Positions 10,462-21,559 of a DNA stretch of 64,000 nt are shown here, in pieces. Made by a program: the position numbers and the translations under genes. The stretch is from Massariosphaeria phaeospora (taxonomy: Eukaryota; Ascomycota; Dothideomycetes; Pleosporales): contig JAADJZ010000007.1 in assembly GCA_011032825.1 (NCBI GenBank), positions 1,674,001 to 1,738,000 of the forward strand. Direction: 5' to 3'. Under the pieces are notes generated by a model. The model worked only from the letters and a program-made list of their open reading frames with translations, was not told where the DNA came from and ran no database searches. Numbering within the stretch: position 1 is the first letter of the stretch; each line of letters starts with the position of its first letter.

Positions 10462-13400
10462 ATGAGGATCACCCACGTCGCGATTGGACTTTTGTCTATT
10501 TGCATATACCCAAGCAATGCGCTCTTAGAGGAGAAGTTCGTCAGCTTCACCACAGGAAATGGCTCACTGGATATTGTCGGAGCTACGATTATTGTCGATG
10601 CCAATGATTTTGCTTCCGTTCACATCGCAGTGACAAGTTTGGCGACCGATTTCGAACAAATAACTGGGACCAAGCCTCATGTCCGGAATGTCACAAGCAA
10701 CTCTACATCGCCGGGTAATGTCTCCCTAGCGAACGGCAGCACGGCAATCTTAGTTGGCTCACTGGAATCCTCGTTAATTAGAGAGTTGTCTGCTCGGGGT
10801 GTTATTGATGTGTCTGACCTCGAAGGAAAATGGGAAATGTTCAAGACTTCAATTGCTACGAGGCCACTTCCAGGAGTAGAAGAAGCACTCGTCATTGTAG
10901 GAAGTGATAAAAGAGGTAGCGTTTTTGGTGTTCATACGCTTGCGGAACAAAGCGGTCAATCTCCGTACGTTCCCCTGCCTCGGACACGGGAATTTTGTGC
11001 AACTAACTGAAGAACACAGATATCATTGGTTCGCTGATGTACCTACGAAGAAGCACTCGGCAATCTACGCTCTCACGAAATCCACTACCCACGGTCCGCC
11101 GACAGTCAAATACCGAGGATTGTTCATCAATGATGAAGAACCGGCGCTGACCACCTGGTGGGCCAACCAACACAACGCTTCTACCTATCCTCTGGACACG
11201 GAGTTCTATACTCATGTCTTCGACCTCCTTCTACGCCTTAAAGCGAACTATATATGGCCGGCGATGTGGGCATCTTGGACTCCGCCTCCGGGCAATATTT
11301 TCTTTACTGATGATCCCGGGAATATGCAGTTAGCCAACGATTATGGCATTGTAGTATCGACAAGCCATCACGAGCCGATGCAGAGGGCTACCAATGAGTG
11401 GAACGCGACCGAAACGGGGCCCTGGGATTGGACAATCAACAAAGACAATGTCACCAAGTTCATGGAGGAAGGGATACGGCGGATGGGACAGAACGAGAGC
11501 TACGCCACTTTGGGCATGCGAGGACCAAGTGATAGTGCAATTGCGGGGCCTAACGCTATCGAGATCTTGAGGGAGGTTTTCGAGGTCGAGAGGGAGATCT
11601 TCAAGAAGGTATTGGCAGACCAGAAAGTCAATCGTGAGCAATCCTAGGGCATCGGCTTTGAAGTTAACACGCTAATGTTTGCACAGAGGTTTGGACTATA
11701 TACAAAGAAGTGGCCACTTACTATGCGGCTGGCCTCAATCCGCCGGATGATGTTACGATCATTATGCCAGATGACAACCAAGGCCAAGTGCAAAGACTTC
11801 CGACCGGTAACGAGAGCGCCAGGGAGGGTGGTGTGGGAGTATACTTCCACTTCGAGTACTTCGGATCGCCGAGATCGTACAAGTGGTCCAACAGCAACAA
11901 TCTAGTAAGGTTGACGCATGCGTTTTGCATTACTCTGCTAATTGAAACCCCAGCCCAAAGTGTTGAAGGAGCTATCACATGCATATTGGCGAGAAGCTGA
12001 TCGCATATGGGTCATCAACGTTGGCGACATCAAGCCCATGGAAGTTCCACTCGGATTCGCCATGGACCTTGCCTGGAACGTATCGCAGTTCGACTTCGAT
12101 ATGATCCCGAATTACCTGCACCTCTACGCGGAGAGAGAATTTGGGCCAGATCACGCTGAGGAGGTTGCGTCGCTGCTGATGGAGTTTAGTAATCTCATCG
12201 GCATGCGCCGATTTGAAATGGTTCATCCTGGGACGTATTCCGTTTTGAATTACCACGAGGCGGAGAGGGTTTCAGCGCGATGGCGGATACTGGCAGACCG
12301 CACGAAAGCTCTATACGACAACATCGCGGAGGACTACAAGCCAGCATATTACCAGCTGCTCTTCTACCCAATTGTTTCTGGCGCTACTTCCTATGCCGTA
12401 AACATCGGAACCGCCTTCAACCACCAACACGCAATGGAACGGCGCAACTCAGCAAACGCACTCGCGCATGAAGTCCTCGCCACATTTGACTATGACTATG
12501 ACCTAGTCGAAGACTTCGACGCTCTACTCGGCGGCAAATGGGCAAATATCATGTCGCAGTCGAAGCTCGATGCTGTGGTAGAGCAGCCCCGGAACTGGGC
12601 AAACCCGTCTCGAGACATAGCGACGAACTTGTCATTTGTCCAGCTGCGACAGAACATGCAGTTCTCTTTAGGTAACCTTGGGATATATGCGGAAGGATCA
12701 ACAGGTCCCATCAACCAGGGCCGCTGGGCAGAGTCGATCGATGCATCCATGCCCACGGAAAATTATCCAGCAATGCTGCCCGTCATGGATCCGTACGGCC
12801 CTGCTGTTCGAACAGTCGATCTTTACATGCGTGGAGACTATCGTATCCCGATTCAGTGGCAGCTAGAAGAAATACCAGTAGACTGGCTTACCATCACTCC
12901 GACGTCTGGGAATCTATCCCAGGAGCAGTACGATCAGCGATTGAACGTAGCAATCGATTGGGACAAGGTTCCTGAAGGCTTTAACGAGACAGTGAACGTC
13001 GGCGTCACATCCCAGCCCGCTCCGTACCCGTATTTCGATCTCATCCGCATACCAGTCCAAAACCACAAGGTGCCTACGGACTTCAAAGGCTTTCCTGAAA
13101 CCGCGGGATACATCTCAATGGAAGGTCCACATTTCCAGCGGTCTCGTCCACCGACGGTGAACTCGACCAGCAGCAGCGGCCGTAGTCAAAACAGCACGGT
13201 GGCATTCACGCATATCCCCTACCTCGGCACCCGCAGCGACTCGGGCTCCCTCGCCCTGCGCCCCTACCTGTCCTCGCGCGCCTCCCTCACCGCGTCGACC
13301 TCCGCCTACGTCGAATACGACATCTACCTCTTCAACGCGACCTCGTATCTCAACGCGACCATCTACATCAACGCCTGCCTCGACACGGACCCCAACCTGC

Positions 13401-13681
13401 TCATGAAGTTTTCACTCACGCTCGACGAGGCGCAGCAGAACTTGACGCGTGTGCTCGGCGACCCGAAGAACGCGGGCGATGTGCCACCGGAGTGGATGAC
13501 CGAGGTGCCGAACCAGGTGTGGACGAAGAAAGTGAGTTTCGGGGCTGTGGAAGCGGGGAAGCACAGGGTGAGGTGGGCGGCCAATTCGCCGGAGGTGTAT
13601 TTGGAGAAGATCGTGTTGGATACGAGGGGTGGGGTGAGAGATAGCTATTTGGGGCCGCCGGAGACGAGGATGATAGAGTAG
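10462..13681 (+). CDS. Secreted GH115 xylan alpha-1,2-(4-O-methyl)glucuronidase
   Basis: Four exons (10462-10964, 11020-11633, 11687-11904, 11954-13681), all phase-consistent, give 1,020 residues. Introns are 50-55 bases; the first has a good CTAAC branch site. The N-terminus is a signal peptide ending near residue 20. The GH115 catalytic core is seen in the family-typical segments KYRGLFINDEEPALTTWW, a YIWPAMWASW stretch, STSHHEPMQRA, TLGMRGPSD, and in exon 4 IWVINVGDIKPMEVP. The last 230 residues form the accessory C-terminal domain and end in an E-K-I-V-L-D-T-R-G-G region. Length fits fungal GH115. The enzyme removes glucuronic acid side chains from glucuronoxylan outside the cell. The earlier in-frame Met at 10351 was rejected because it would bury the signal peptide. 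Confidence 0.93.
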
Positions 13682-14149
13682 AGTAGAAAGTAGTGGAAAA
13701 TCTTGTATAGGACAGGAGGAGAGATATGATTTACGGGGCCCTTATGTATCTGCCACGTTGACTATTTTACTGACAAAGCTAGAAGAAGCCCAAAGCTTTA
13801 GAATATAATTAAGGGTTCGTACCCCTTGTATGTGTGTGAGTATGGAAGATAGGTATGCCACAGTCTCTTGGAGCACCGCCATTGATCAGAGCCGATCCTG
13901 TTAATAGCAGATATAACAGGGCTGCGTGGGAATCGGTTGATGCCCTCTAGGATCTCCTCCATGTTGGTGGACTTGCAGGAGATGTCAGAAGGGACGAAGG
14001 AGAGGCGCGGGCACGGGCCTAGCCGGTGCCAAGGCGGCCCCGCGACGGATCCGAGGTTGTCACCGTCACCACCCCTCTGCATCAACACTCACCCACCTGC
14101 CATACCTCTTCAATGCAGCGCGCTGCTCGTGCTCCTGCCGCTTCTCATC
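13682..14149. other. Intergenic
   Basis: Between the GH115 stop and the modelled F-box start. A long frame runs through 13937-14349, but its first half looks like non-coding filler. Nothing else is visible. Confidence 0.4.
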
Positions 14150-15535
14150 ATGGTGGTTCTTCTTGACCTAGACGACGACGCGCCCGACGCCCATGGGTCC
14201 CACGAGCCTAGCTTCCGTGATATGAAGCCGCTGCACCACTCGCTCGCCGCCACCACCACCACGGGCACTGAGCCTGTGGAGGCGGACACAGTGGCTGCAC
14301 GGCCGAACCCCAATGTCAATGGATTTTCAGCTGCCCTGAGCTGTTATCCGTGAGCCGAACCTCAGCAAGGACTTGGCTCCGCGCGCTGCTGCATGCTGAC
14401 CACATTAAACGACACAGTATTGTCAGACAACTTGCCAGCCAGCTCGATCTCAACACGCTGCACGACCTCTCGCGAACGTGCAGACAGTTCCGCGCCAACC
14501 TGCTCGAGTATCGCAACCAGCTTGTCAAGCAGACGCTGCACTGTGCCTCCGAAGCCGGCGAGGCCCCTCAGCGGGACAATGCATCAGCCCTCGGTGCTGT
14601 GGACTTTTCCCTGGGAAGCCAGTTGAGCCGCTTGACCAACTTACGAGTCGGCCAATGCGCACGAGACATGGTGGGCGAGTGCCAGCGCTGCGGGACCGTG
14701 GTGTGCAGGGTACGTTGAGCAACTCGAATCCATACAATTGCAGACATAGCTCACAGTCATGTAGAACTGCACTATCAAGCCGCCGCCTACTCCTGTACTA
14801 CGAAGCCGTCACCGCCGGCTCTGTCGAACGTGTACCAAAGCTCCCCTCCAGCTCCTGACCATCGCCCGACGAGCCCGGTCCGCTTCGAGTAGCACACCGT
14901 CTCCGCCCGCTTCGCCGAATATACCCGCCGCCTTCGTAGGGGATACATCGTTAAGGGCCTTCACCGCGCCTGCATTCGAACGGACCCCGTGTTGCTGTGA
15001 CACTATGGTCTGGCTCTGCCAACCATGCGGCCAACACTTGCGGAATGCCGATACCATGTACGTGCGCGCATGGACATGGCGTACTCGCTATCGTCACTAT
15101 CTCGGCGGTGTAGGAACTGGCGCTGGAGAGGGCAACGAAGGAGTAGAATGCGGCCGAGGCCCTTATTGTCTTGCTACCAGAATTGTAGAACACGAGGTAG
15201 TAGATTCCGATACCGAGGTGTTGGCTTTTACAGAGAGTACAAATCCGTCACCGGAGCGCTGGAGGGGCACAAGCTACTTCGCACAAGAAATTGAGGGCAT
15301 TGGTGGTGTCTTCAAGATGAAATCGAAGAAGCAGGTTCGGGTTGGTGATTGTGTCAAGATATATGAGGACGAGAAGGATCGCGGAATCCAATACCTCGAA
15401 AGAGAAGTGGCTGGTAGGCTCAGGAGTTGGTGTTCCTGGTGCGAGAGGGTTGTTTTGGGTGAGAAGGATAGTGCCGAGCTCGCTGGCACGCGACCACCTT
15501 CGAGCGGATGCAGCAGTGCTTCATCGGACAGCTAG
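14150..15535 (+). CDS. F-box-like protein with Cys-rich middle, 5' end uncertain
   Basis: The model has exons 14150-14349, 14418-14709 and 14765-15535 (420 residues, all phases fit). The F-box helices are seen in QLDLNTLHDLSRTCRQFR and the following YRNQLVKQTL. A Cys-rich part follows with CARDMV, CQRCGTVVCRNC and CRTC pairs, then CCC and CQPCGQH, so the middle probably binds zinc. F-box proteins recruit substrates to SCF ubiquitin ligases through Skp1. The two downstream exons are solid. The first exon is less so: the typical F-box start (PELLS) can be read just before the first intron, but in a different frame from the modelled exon. Confidence 0.65.
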
Positions 15536-16727
15536 GTAGTACACAAATTTTGGTAGGCAACTTTTGGTAGGTGCTATATGTACAAAGATCAACAACCTAA
15601 TGTGCCTATTCTTCAAGAGCTGTTTACTCAGAAGCCTTTTGTCTCTGTTCTGTTAAGGAGTGCATGATAGTGCACACAGAGAGTATAATGTGCGATCTGT
15701 CTTACTTGATGGGAGTGGTTAAGCTGTCAGTAAAAATATGTGCAGGAAGAGGATGAGTGAATCAAGGATCACGTGCATTTACATCAACCTTGGAACATAC
15801 AGCTAACCAAGCCAAAATAGCACTACTATATTTTTTTCTAGCAAAGATTACGCCAGCCATAAAAAAAACGCAAAAAAACAAATGCCCTGCTGCATTCCAA
15901 CGGCCCTCTAAGTGGATCTGAACTGGACTCGAACCACGGCCGCCCCCATAGCATGTGCAGCCCATTCTGCTATGAGTCCCACCTAGAGCATTTGCTTTTG
16001 ACCTGCTTTTGTTAGTTGAAGATTTGAGGATTTATTAAATATATAACGGATAAAAAGTCGAAAACGGGTACCTGGGAGTGAGTGGGTTCTGGCGGTGCGG
16101 ACCCACCCAGTTGGTCAGTGCGGCAAAGCTTGCCTGGCGGGCATGTGACGACTCGCGCTAACTGGACTGCCCAGTAGACATATTTACTTCGTCATCGTCT
16201 CATCTCTGGCTACGTCACTCGTTATCGCTCTTGCAATCGTGCTATGGTGAGGAGCGAAATGCTTGGAGACTCTACTGCTACGCTGCTATCGAGGACTACG
16301 AGACTGTTCTGCTCTCCCCCAGAACCATCCACCTGCGCAGATGAACAACGACGATTCCCTAGGCACCGCTTGCACGCCCTCTGCCCAATCCTCGGCGTCG
16401 CTGTGCACTACCAGCAACAGCAGTCAAACGCACGTCTTTAGACTCTTCGGCCCGCTCGACTCGAGCGATGACCTACCAATACAGTACTGGAGCTGCGTGT
16501 GTGCGGTGCGGTGACGCGTCACGTCGCGTCACGCTGATGCGTTTCTAGGAGTGGTATGGCAGGGAGGTACTACTTTCTCGTACTTCTTCAATTCTTTGTC
16601 ATTGATTCGTCGTCTATCGAGGATGGAGCAGAAACAAAACAGATATCTTCATCCCTCGACCTACCTCATGTTTTTAGCTACCTACCCTTTGCGCAACATG
16701 CTATGAGACGCGCCATCCGTGATGGAA
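15536..16727. other. Intergenic with tRNA-like element
   Basis: Holds the pol III-type element at 15906-15988 and, further right, a TGACGCGTCA palindrome (about 16512) next to repeated GCGTCACG motifs. Small ORFs at 16244-16514 have low-complexity composition and are not called. Confidence 0.5.
15906..15988 (-). ncRNA. tRNA-like pol III element with extended terminal stem
   Basis: On the minus strand, TAGCAGAATGG fits the A box and GGTTCGAGTCC fits the B box of type 2 pol III promoters, at tRNA spacing. The 73-base span 15983-15911 starts with GGTGGGA and ends with ATCCACT, which pair. Pairing continues outward (CTCTA with TAGAG) to an 11-bp stem with two G-U pairs. The T arm has only three good pairs. 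The D-arm position instead forms a 7-bp hairpin (CATAGCA/TGCTATG). T runs about 30 bases downstream (15878-15872, 15868-15861) could end transcription. It is not a normal tRNA; a tRNA pseudogene, SINE head or new pol III RNA are the options. Confidence 0.5.
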
Positions 16728-17123
16728 TCACGCCGCGGAAGTCCCTTTCCCCTTCTCAGCCTCACGCCTTTGTTCTGCCAGACTTTTCGCATCTTTCGGC
16801 CCTATGATGTTACATTAGACATATAAACTTTGTAAAGCAATCAGGAACATACCGGTGGGTTTGTCTGCTGCTCGGCCGCCTTTTCTCGTATATTTGATTT
16901 CCGGTCCGCGCCACACTGGATCAAGACATAGACACGGACAATTGAGTGAGCAGATGCATTGGTACTCAGTACCGTCTGCGTTTACGCCTGGCTTTTGGTC
17001 TTTGATTTCACAGTTCTCCACTGTATGGTCACAATTACACTCCTGTCCCTTCTTGCAATCGCAGTCTTCGTCCTTTTTGGTGCTGCTCGTGTCTTTCGCT
17101 GTGTTTCCTGTTCCGCTAGCCAT
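16728..17123 (-). CDS. Small cysteine-rich, metallothionein-like protein
   Basis: Two exons (17123-16853, 16801-16728) with a 51-base GTATGT...TAG intron give 114 residues. Ten Cys fall within about 55 residues in CxC-type clusters: CDCKKGQECNC, an ENC, then YQCICSLNCPCLC. The N-terminus is Ser/Thr/Lys-rich without a signal peptide, and the tail is Lys/Glu/Arg-rich (EQRREAEKGKG). CxC clusters of this kind are typical of metallothioneins and other copper- or zinc-binding proteins, so cytosolic metal binding is likely but inferred. ATG 17123 is preferred over the longer frame upstream, which reads through probable promoter DNA. Confidence 0.7.
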
Positions 17124-18306
17124 GGTATGGGGCAGAATGATAATCATACTCCAGCCATGATGGAAACTATTTATGGGCAGGCTACAGTTTGCTATCGCTA
17201 ACCACCTGATAGCTGTTGTTGTCACAAGGAAAAGCATGTGAACAGTTCTACTCAAGCGACCGTGAAGTACCCCTCCTGATGTTGTCATTCCTAAGGAGGT
17301 GAGTTTTCCAGTTGCCATTCGAAAGGGAACCACTGAGTAACGACGCTATCAGCGAAGTTGAAAACACTCCAGGTGAGCTATCGTATCGTTAAGATGCGTT
17401 TCCTAGACATGCTCACGTGCTCTTTGATCTTGAGCAGCCGTCGCAATCGCCAATGTAGGTAATTCTACACTCGATGGAGGGTTCCCGTGCTCCACACACG
17501 CGATCTTATGGAAGACCGCAACGTTTTTGCACCAGCACGTGCCAGTAGACTAACATACATAGTTGTAACACTGAGATCCGGTTCCATGAACCACACGCAA
17601 AACGCAGTATCCAACGCCAGCGGTAAACCAACATTGGATGGTCTCCACGTACTAAGCAACAAAATAGTTACAGTCTATTATCTTATACAGTGCTATGAGG
17701 ATGTTGGGTTCTAACGCATAATCTATAGGAGGATTCTCAACCTTGTAACTTGCTATCAAATACTTATCACACTCCAGAGCTATGGTCAGTCGAGACATTA
17801 CCCAGTGTGACAGATACGATAGGGCTTTGTAAAGGCGCAGTTAACATTTAGATAGATGCTGAAGGATCGTATGCTGTCCAGAGGATCGGGCTTACGGACA
17901 GCCCATTGGTATTCTTGCACAACCGTCGAGCATCAAATAGCCCTAGGTAAACGAAGATGGTAAATCATAATCATTGTGCTACTGCCTAAAAGAAGGGTCG
18001 AAGATCACATATGGAACTAGATATTACGGATAGCTTAGAAAGGCGCCCCACGCCAACATGTTCGTTGTTCTGGTTGGGAGACTATACATGTTAGGCCTCA
18101 AACTACTTGTTTTCAAGCGCCTGACCAACAAATACAACTTGAACAGCAGCAAACCTACCTCGTGAGTTAACAATTGCAAAGTGACATTTGTAGGAATATG
18201 TCAAGGTTTGAGGCTCTCTTACCTCATGAAGCAACCCGTGCCTCACCTTCGGTGTGGTGCGACTACCCATCCTGCACTAGCGCTGTTTACAGCCACCCAT
18301 GTATAT
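17124..18306. other. Intergenic with dispersed repeat copy A
   Basis: AT-rich stretch holding repeat copy A (17793-17910). A weaker match to the 3' half of the repeat may lie near 17680-17710. No gene is visible. Confidence 0.5.
17793..17910 (+). repeat. Dispersed AT-rich repeat, copy A
   Basis: Member of an interspersed family seen six times in this window. It starts AGACATTACC, continues CAGATACGATAGGG, and near the end has CTGTCCAGAGGAT followed by ACGGACAGCCC. The last motif is shared only with copy F. Differences from the other copies are mostly transitions. Confidence 0.75.
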
Positions 18307-19361
18307 CTACCGTTCGTAGCTACACACAATACAACCTCAGTTCACTCCTTCAATATTCCGCACATGCGCGTTGCCCACAATCCCAAACAGAATATACATA
18401 CGCAGCAGTCACGGCAAAAACATCAGTCCGTTTGGCATCGGTAAAGATGGTGAGGCACACCGATATGAGAACGTTGAACACTGCGATAGCGCCAATTCGT
18501 GCAGGTACCGAGTCAAGGTATATCAAGACGATAATCGAGGCAACTGGTAGTAGGGATGCCAAAATACTATTCATCCAGAAGGTGAACTTGAGAACCGTGG
18601 AGTCGTAGTAGGTTGCTTCTCCTATCTTTTTCGGCTTCTGGAAGCAGGAAACCCACTTTGTAATGATCCCAACAGCGTGCTCAGCAACCCAATGGGAAAA
18701 TGCGTCTTCACGAATCCTAGGTCTTAACCCGATCAGGTCTGGACAGATTATGTCGGATTCTTCTACTGTTCCCCAGATGAAGCAATCGTCTCCCCTTAGG
18801 CAATTCGAACCTCCTGTTTTATGGTTCAGAAAATGTTGAAGATCCCGTAAATCGAAAGTATCAGGCTTTTCTGATTGAGGAAGCCTTGACGCCTGGTAGA
18901 GCGCTTCATCTAGCATAACTATTAGTGTCTTGCTTTAGAATTGTACAGTGAATTGAAGAAAAAAGTTCCCACGTACTGTACCCCTTCAACTTCGCCTTGA
19001 TTTTGAGAACAAGGTCCAACTGCTTACTATCTGCATGCTGATGTGATTCGGACAAGGGTTTGTAGTTCTTCGCATATTTGGGCTTCAATCCCTCTCCAGT
19101 ACTATCTGCTTTCTCCTGTGTCAAGAGCTGTCTTTCCAACCTGCAAAGTTCCGCTTGCAAATACAAGAGTATTCGAAGATTGAGCTCATTGAACTGTCGA
19201 AAAATTGCCGTCTCGGGCATCTGTCTCATACGGCCAGCGAGTTTGGGGTACCCAAAAACCAAATGTGGAAGTTCATCAACTTCCTCAACTTCATCTTGTG
19301 CATCTTGGGGAGATTTCTCATCTCCAGGTCGCTTGGAATGGAACAGGGGCAGAATAGCCAT
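18307..19361 (-). CDS. DUF6594 membrane protein
   Basis: Three exons (19361-18977, 18918-18402, 18319-18307) with introns of 58 and 82 bases give 304 residues. The family signature is clear: GYPKLAGRM, an MPE-x-x-I-F-R-Q-F segment, NLRILLYLQAELCRLE, and a later LARPSF-equivalent region. Two membrane helices are visible near the C-terminus (FWMNSILASLLPVASIIVLI and ARIGAIAVFNVLISVCLTIF). Family members usually carry a third. Here the reading ends soon after DVFAVTAAYER through a 13-base last exon, or after a short unlike tail if that intron is retained. The function of DUF6594 proteins is unknown; many fungi have dozens of copies. Confidence 0.8.
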
Positions 19362-20257
19362 CGAAAGAGATAATCAACCGCCTAGACAGGGCCGAAATAC
19401 GACCCTTCTTATAGCTTGCGGGGTAAGTGTATGTTCGTGTGACACTTATGCTGTGTACTCGTACTCTGACCTGTTTCATATAACTGCTGTGTTCGATAAA
19501 CGACCGTGTGACTTGCCGTAGTTGTCTACGCCAAACCCCCTGCCAGTAACACGGCAGAATTATGCATTTAGGTAGCACTCTTGTACATTGCGGACTACAA
19601 CACTAGCCAGAAAAACCTCGTCAAGCTAATCGCATGACGGTGGTTCTGGGCAACGCGATAGATAGTCGCACTACATGCGAAGTAACAAACACTAGTAGAG
19701 CCCTGTGGTAAGATGAACTATTATACTGTCCATTAAGGGTACAATAATCAAGCTATCGGAGTAGATACCAGAAGGTCGCAGAATGTCGCGGATCGCGTCA
19801 TTTCGAACGATACACACCGTCTGATAGATATGCTGCAATACTGAAATGACCGCGGGTGTGGGAGAGGGCAACTTAGAATAATGTTTTGGACGTGGTATTG
19901 CTGTGGAACCAGGCACCCAAGTTAACGAGAAAAGATGAGCGTTGACTTCACGATGACGCAACCAAGGCGCTTTGTCCAACCATCGAACATTTTCGCGTCT
20001 TTCGACAAGCTGATCTCTCAACACCTTGACTCGAGCACTCAGTCACTGCTCTATTCATCATAGACGTTATCTACTATGTTAGATACAATAGGGCTTCGCA
20101 AGTATAAGGTTAGACCATTTACCTATGCTAAAACACCCTATACTGTCAAGAGGATTGCCCAAAATCTCTCTTAATTAGCAACATATTCTGCTAGGGGAGC
20201 GGTTATGCATGCACGCCACAGTCACGATCAGCACACATCCATGATGGCCTATATGTA
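19362..20257. other. Intergenic with dispersed repeat copy B
   Basis: Holds repeat copy B (20062-20198), which ends 60 bases left of the transposon. Nothing else was recognised. Confidence 0.5.
20062..20198 (+). repeat. Dispersed AT-rich repeat, copy B
   Basis: Aligns along its whole length with copy C: AGACGTTATCTACTATG, then GATACAATAGGGCTTCG, CATTTACCTA, a CTATACTGTCAAGAGGATTG core and a TAGGGGAG end. Its position next to the mariner element may be chance. Confidence 0.8.
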
Positions 20258-20305
20258 CTGTGGTATCAGGCAAAAGTTTTGTAGGTGGGTCCCGGAGACA
20301 GGGGG
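20258..20305 (+). repeat. Left terminal inverted repeat of the mariner element
   Basis: 48 bases identical to the reverse complement of 21512-21559, preceded by the TA target site. Confidence 0.95.
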
Positions 20306-20328
20306 GTGTGCTAAGGTATAGTCTAAGC

Positions 20329-21378
20329 CTAATTCTGTCTATAACTTCCATCAGCATCAATCACTGCCTGGCATCGATCCTTCATGCTATTAATTAGATC
20401 TCTCAACACGTTAGGTGAAACGTAGTCCTAGGCCTCTTTTACGATCTCACGAAGCTGCTCGTACGTACGCTGCTTGCCACTAGGTAAATCTGGATAGCAG
20501 CTCTCTATATAATCCTTCATCTTGTTCTAGACAGTCTCAATAGGGTTGAGATCTGGCGAGTACGCTAGCCAGAAGATAGGATATACTCCTCTTTTGTGAA
20601 GCTCCTCTTGTGTCGATGCTGCAGCATGCCCAGGAGCGCCGTCTTGCATAAATTTCAAGGAGGGATTAAGACGTAGCCAGGCATGTACAAGAGGGACTAT
20701 ACGCTCGCAATAACTCTTGTTGTTGATTGACCCCCACTCCTTCTTCTAGAATAGAGATGGGCCCTTTGTTGTACTAGAGAAGCAGCCCTAGAACATCCAC
20801 CCACGCTTCTTACGCACCTTATCTACGAGGCAAGTATCATCAAGCTCCTCGCTAGGTCTCTTTGTCACTTAGACTCTCTTGTGCCTCCCTCCTGTGACTC
20901 ACATCTCATTACTCTAGAGGATACTCTCCCGCTCCTCTCGCGTCCAACCAACGTGAGCCTCTGCCCACGCGCGCCGTGTTTGTCGGTTAGCCTCAGAAAT
21001 AGGAGGTTTCGCACGAGCTATACGTCGTACGTACCCTCTGCTTCGAAGTGCGTTGCAGATAACGTATTCTCTAACGTTCCAATGTGAGAAAGGGCCTTCG
21101 GCAAGGCGGGTAAAGCTCATCTGGCGAGACGCTCGTGAGTAAGTGACGTAGGTTACAAGCTCGTTAATCTGATCGTTCGTGAGCTGACGTGGGCGACCTG
21201 TACGCTTCTTGGGCGTGACGCGTTCAGCGTAGATAGCGTAGCCAACCTGTCTTGCAGAGATCTTCAGCAAATCTACAATATACTGATGGCCATGACCAGC
21301 GAGAGACAGAGTCTGTACTTGGATACGTTGATCGCGAGAGAGATGGGGCGTATGACGTGGCGTTGATGAGGGACTCAT
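20329..21378 (-). pseudogene. Tc1/mariner transposase pseudogene with seven stops at Trp positions
   Basis: One continuous frame of 349 codons runs from ATG 21378 to the natural stop at 20331-20329. The N-terminal half has the helix-turn-helix DNA-binding region (QRIQVQTLSLAGHG..., KKRTGRPRQL linker). The C-terminal half is a DDE integrase fold with FMQDGAPGHAA and LAYSPDLNPIE. Internal stops start at 20914 (TAG), 20899 (TGA), 20869 (TAA), 20788, 20746, 20527 and 20428 (TAG). Each falls where Tc1-type transposases usually have Trp, so each is a TGG with G-to-A changes. Next to the first stop the expected first catalytic Asp codon reads AAT. This pattern is what repeat-induced point mutation makes (CpA to TpA on the other strand). 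Confidence 0.93.
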
Positions 21379-21511
21379 GATATATAGGATAGGTAAAGGG
21401 ATAAGGTTGGGCGATAAACGAAGACGCGACGGGGGCGCATTGAATTCTGTACAGAAATACAGGGGTTTTGATGTAAAACAGTCTGTAGGGGGCTTTTGCA
21501 CTGCCCCTAAG

Positions 21512-21559
21512 CCCCCTGTCTCCGGGACCCACCTACAAAACTTTTGCCTGATACCACAG
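21512..21559 (-). repeat. Right terminal inverted repeat of the mariner element
   Basis: 48 bases identical to the reverse complement of 20258-20305, followed by the TA target site. Confidence 0.95.

Larger units (their letters stand above)
20258..21559 (-). mobile_element. Complete Tc1/mariner transposon, inactivated
   Basis: A 1,302-bp element with perfect 48-bp terminal inverted repeats (20258-20305 and 21512-21559, starting CTGTGGTATCAGGCAAAAG) and a TA dinucleotide on each side (20256-20257, 21560-21561), as expected for Tc1/mariner target duplication. One transposase gene fills the inside on the minus strand. It is dead because of seven in-frame stops. Closely related elements elsewhere in the genome would be needed to date it. 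Confidence 0.95.

Noticed and set aside
15911..15983. Standard tRNA gene
   Set aside because: T-arm and D-arm pairing are too poor for a working tRNA and no anticodon arm could be assigned, although the pol III boxes are good.
16347..16514. Small Ser/Thr-rich ORF
   Set aside because: Low complexity, short, and no start or splice support.
20329..20916. Reading TAG/TGA as Trp (alternative genetic code)
   Set aside because: All other genes in the window use TGG for Trp and normal stops; mutation explains the pattern.
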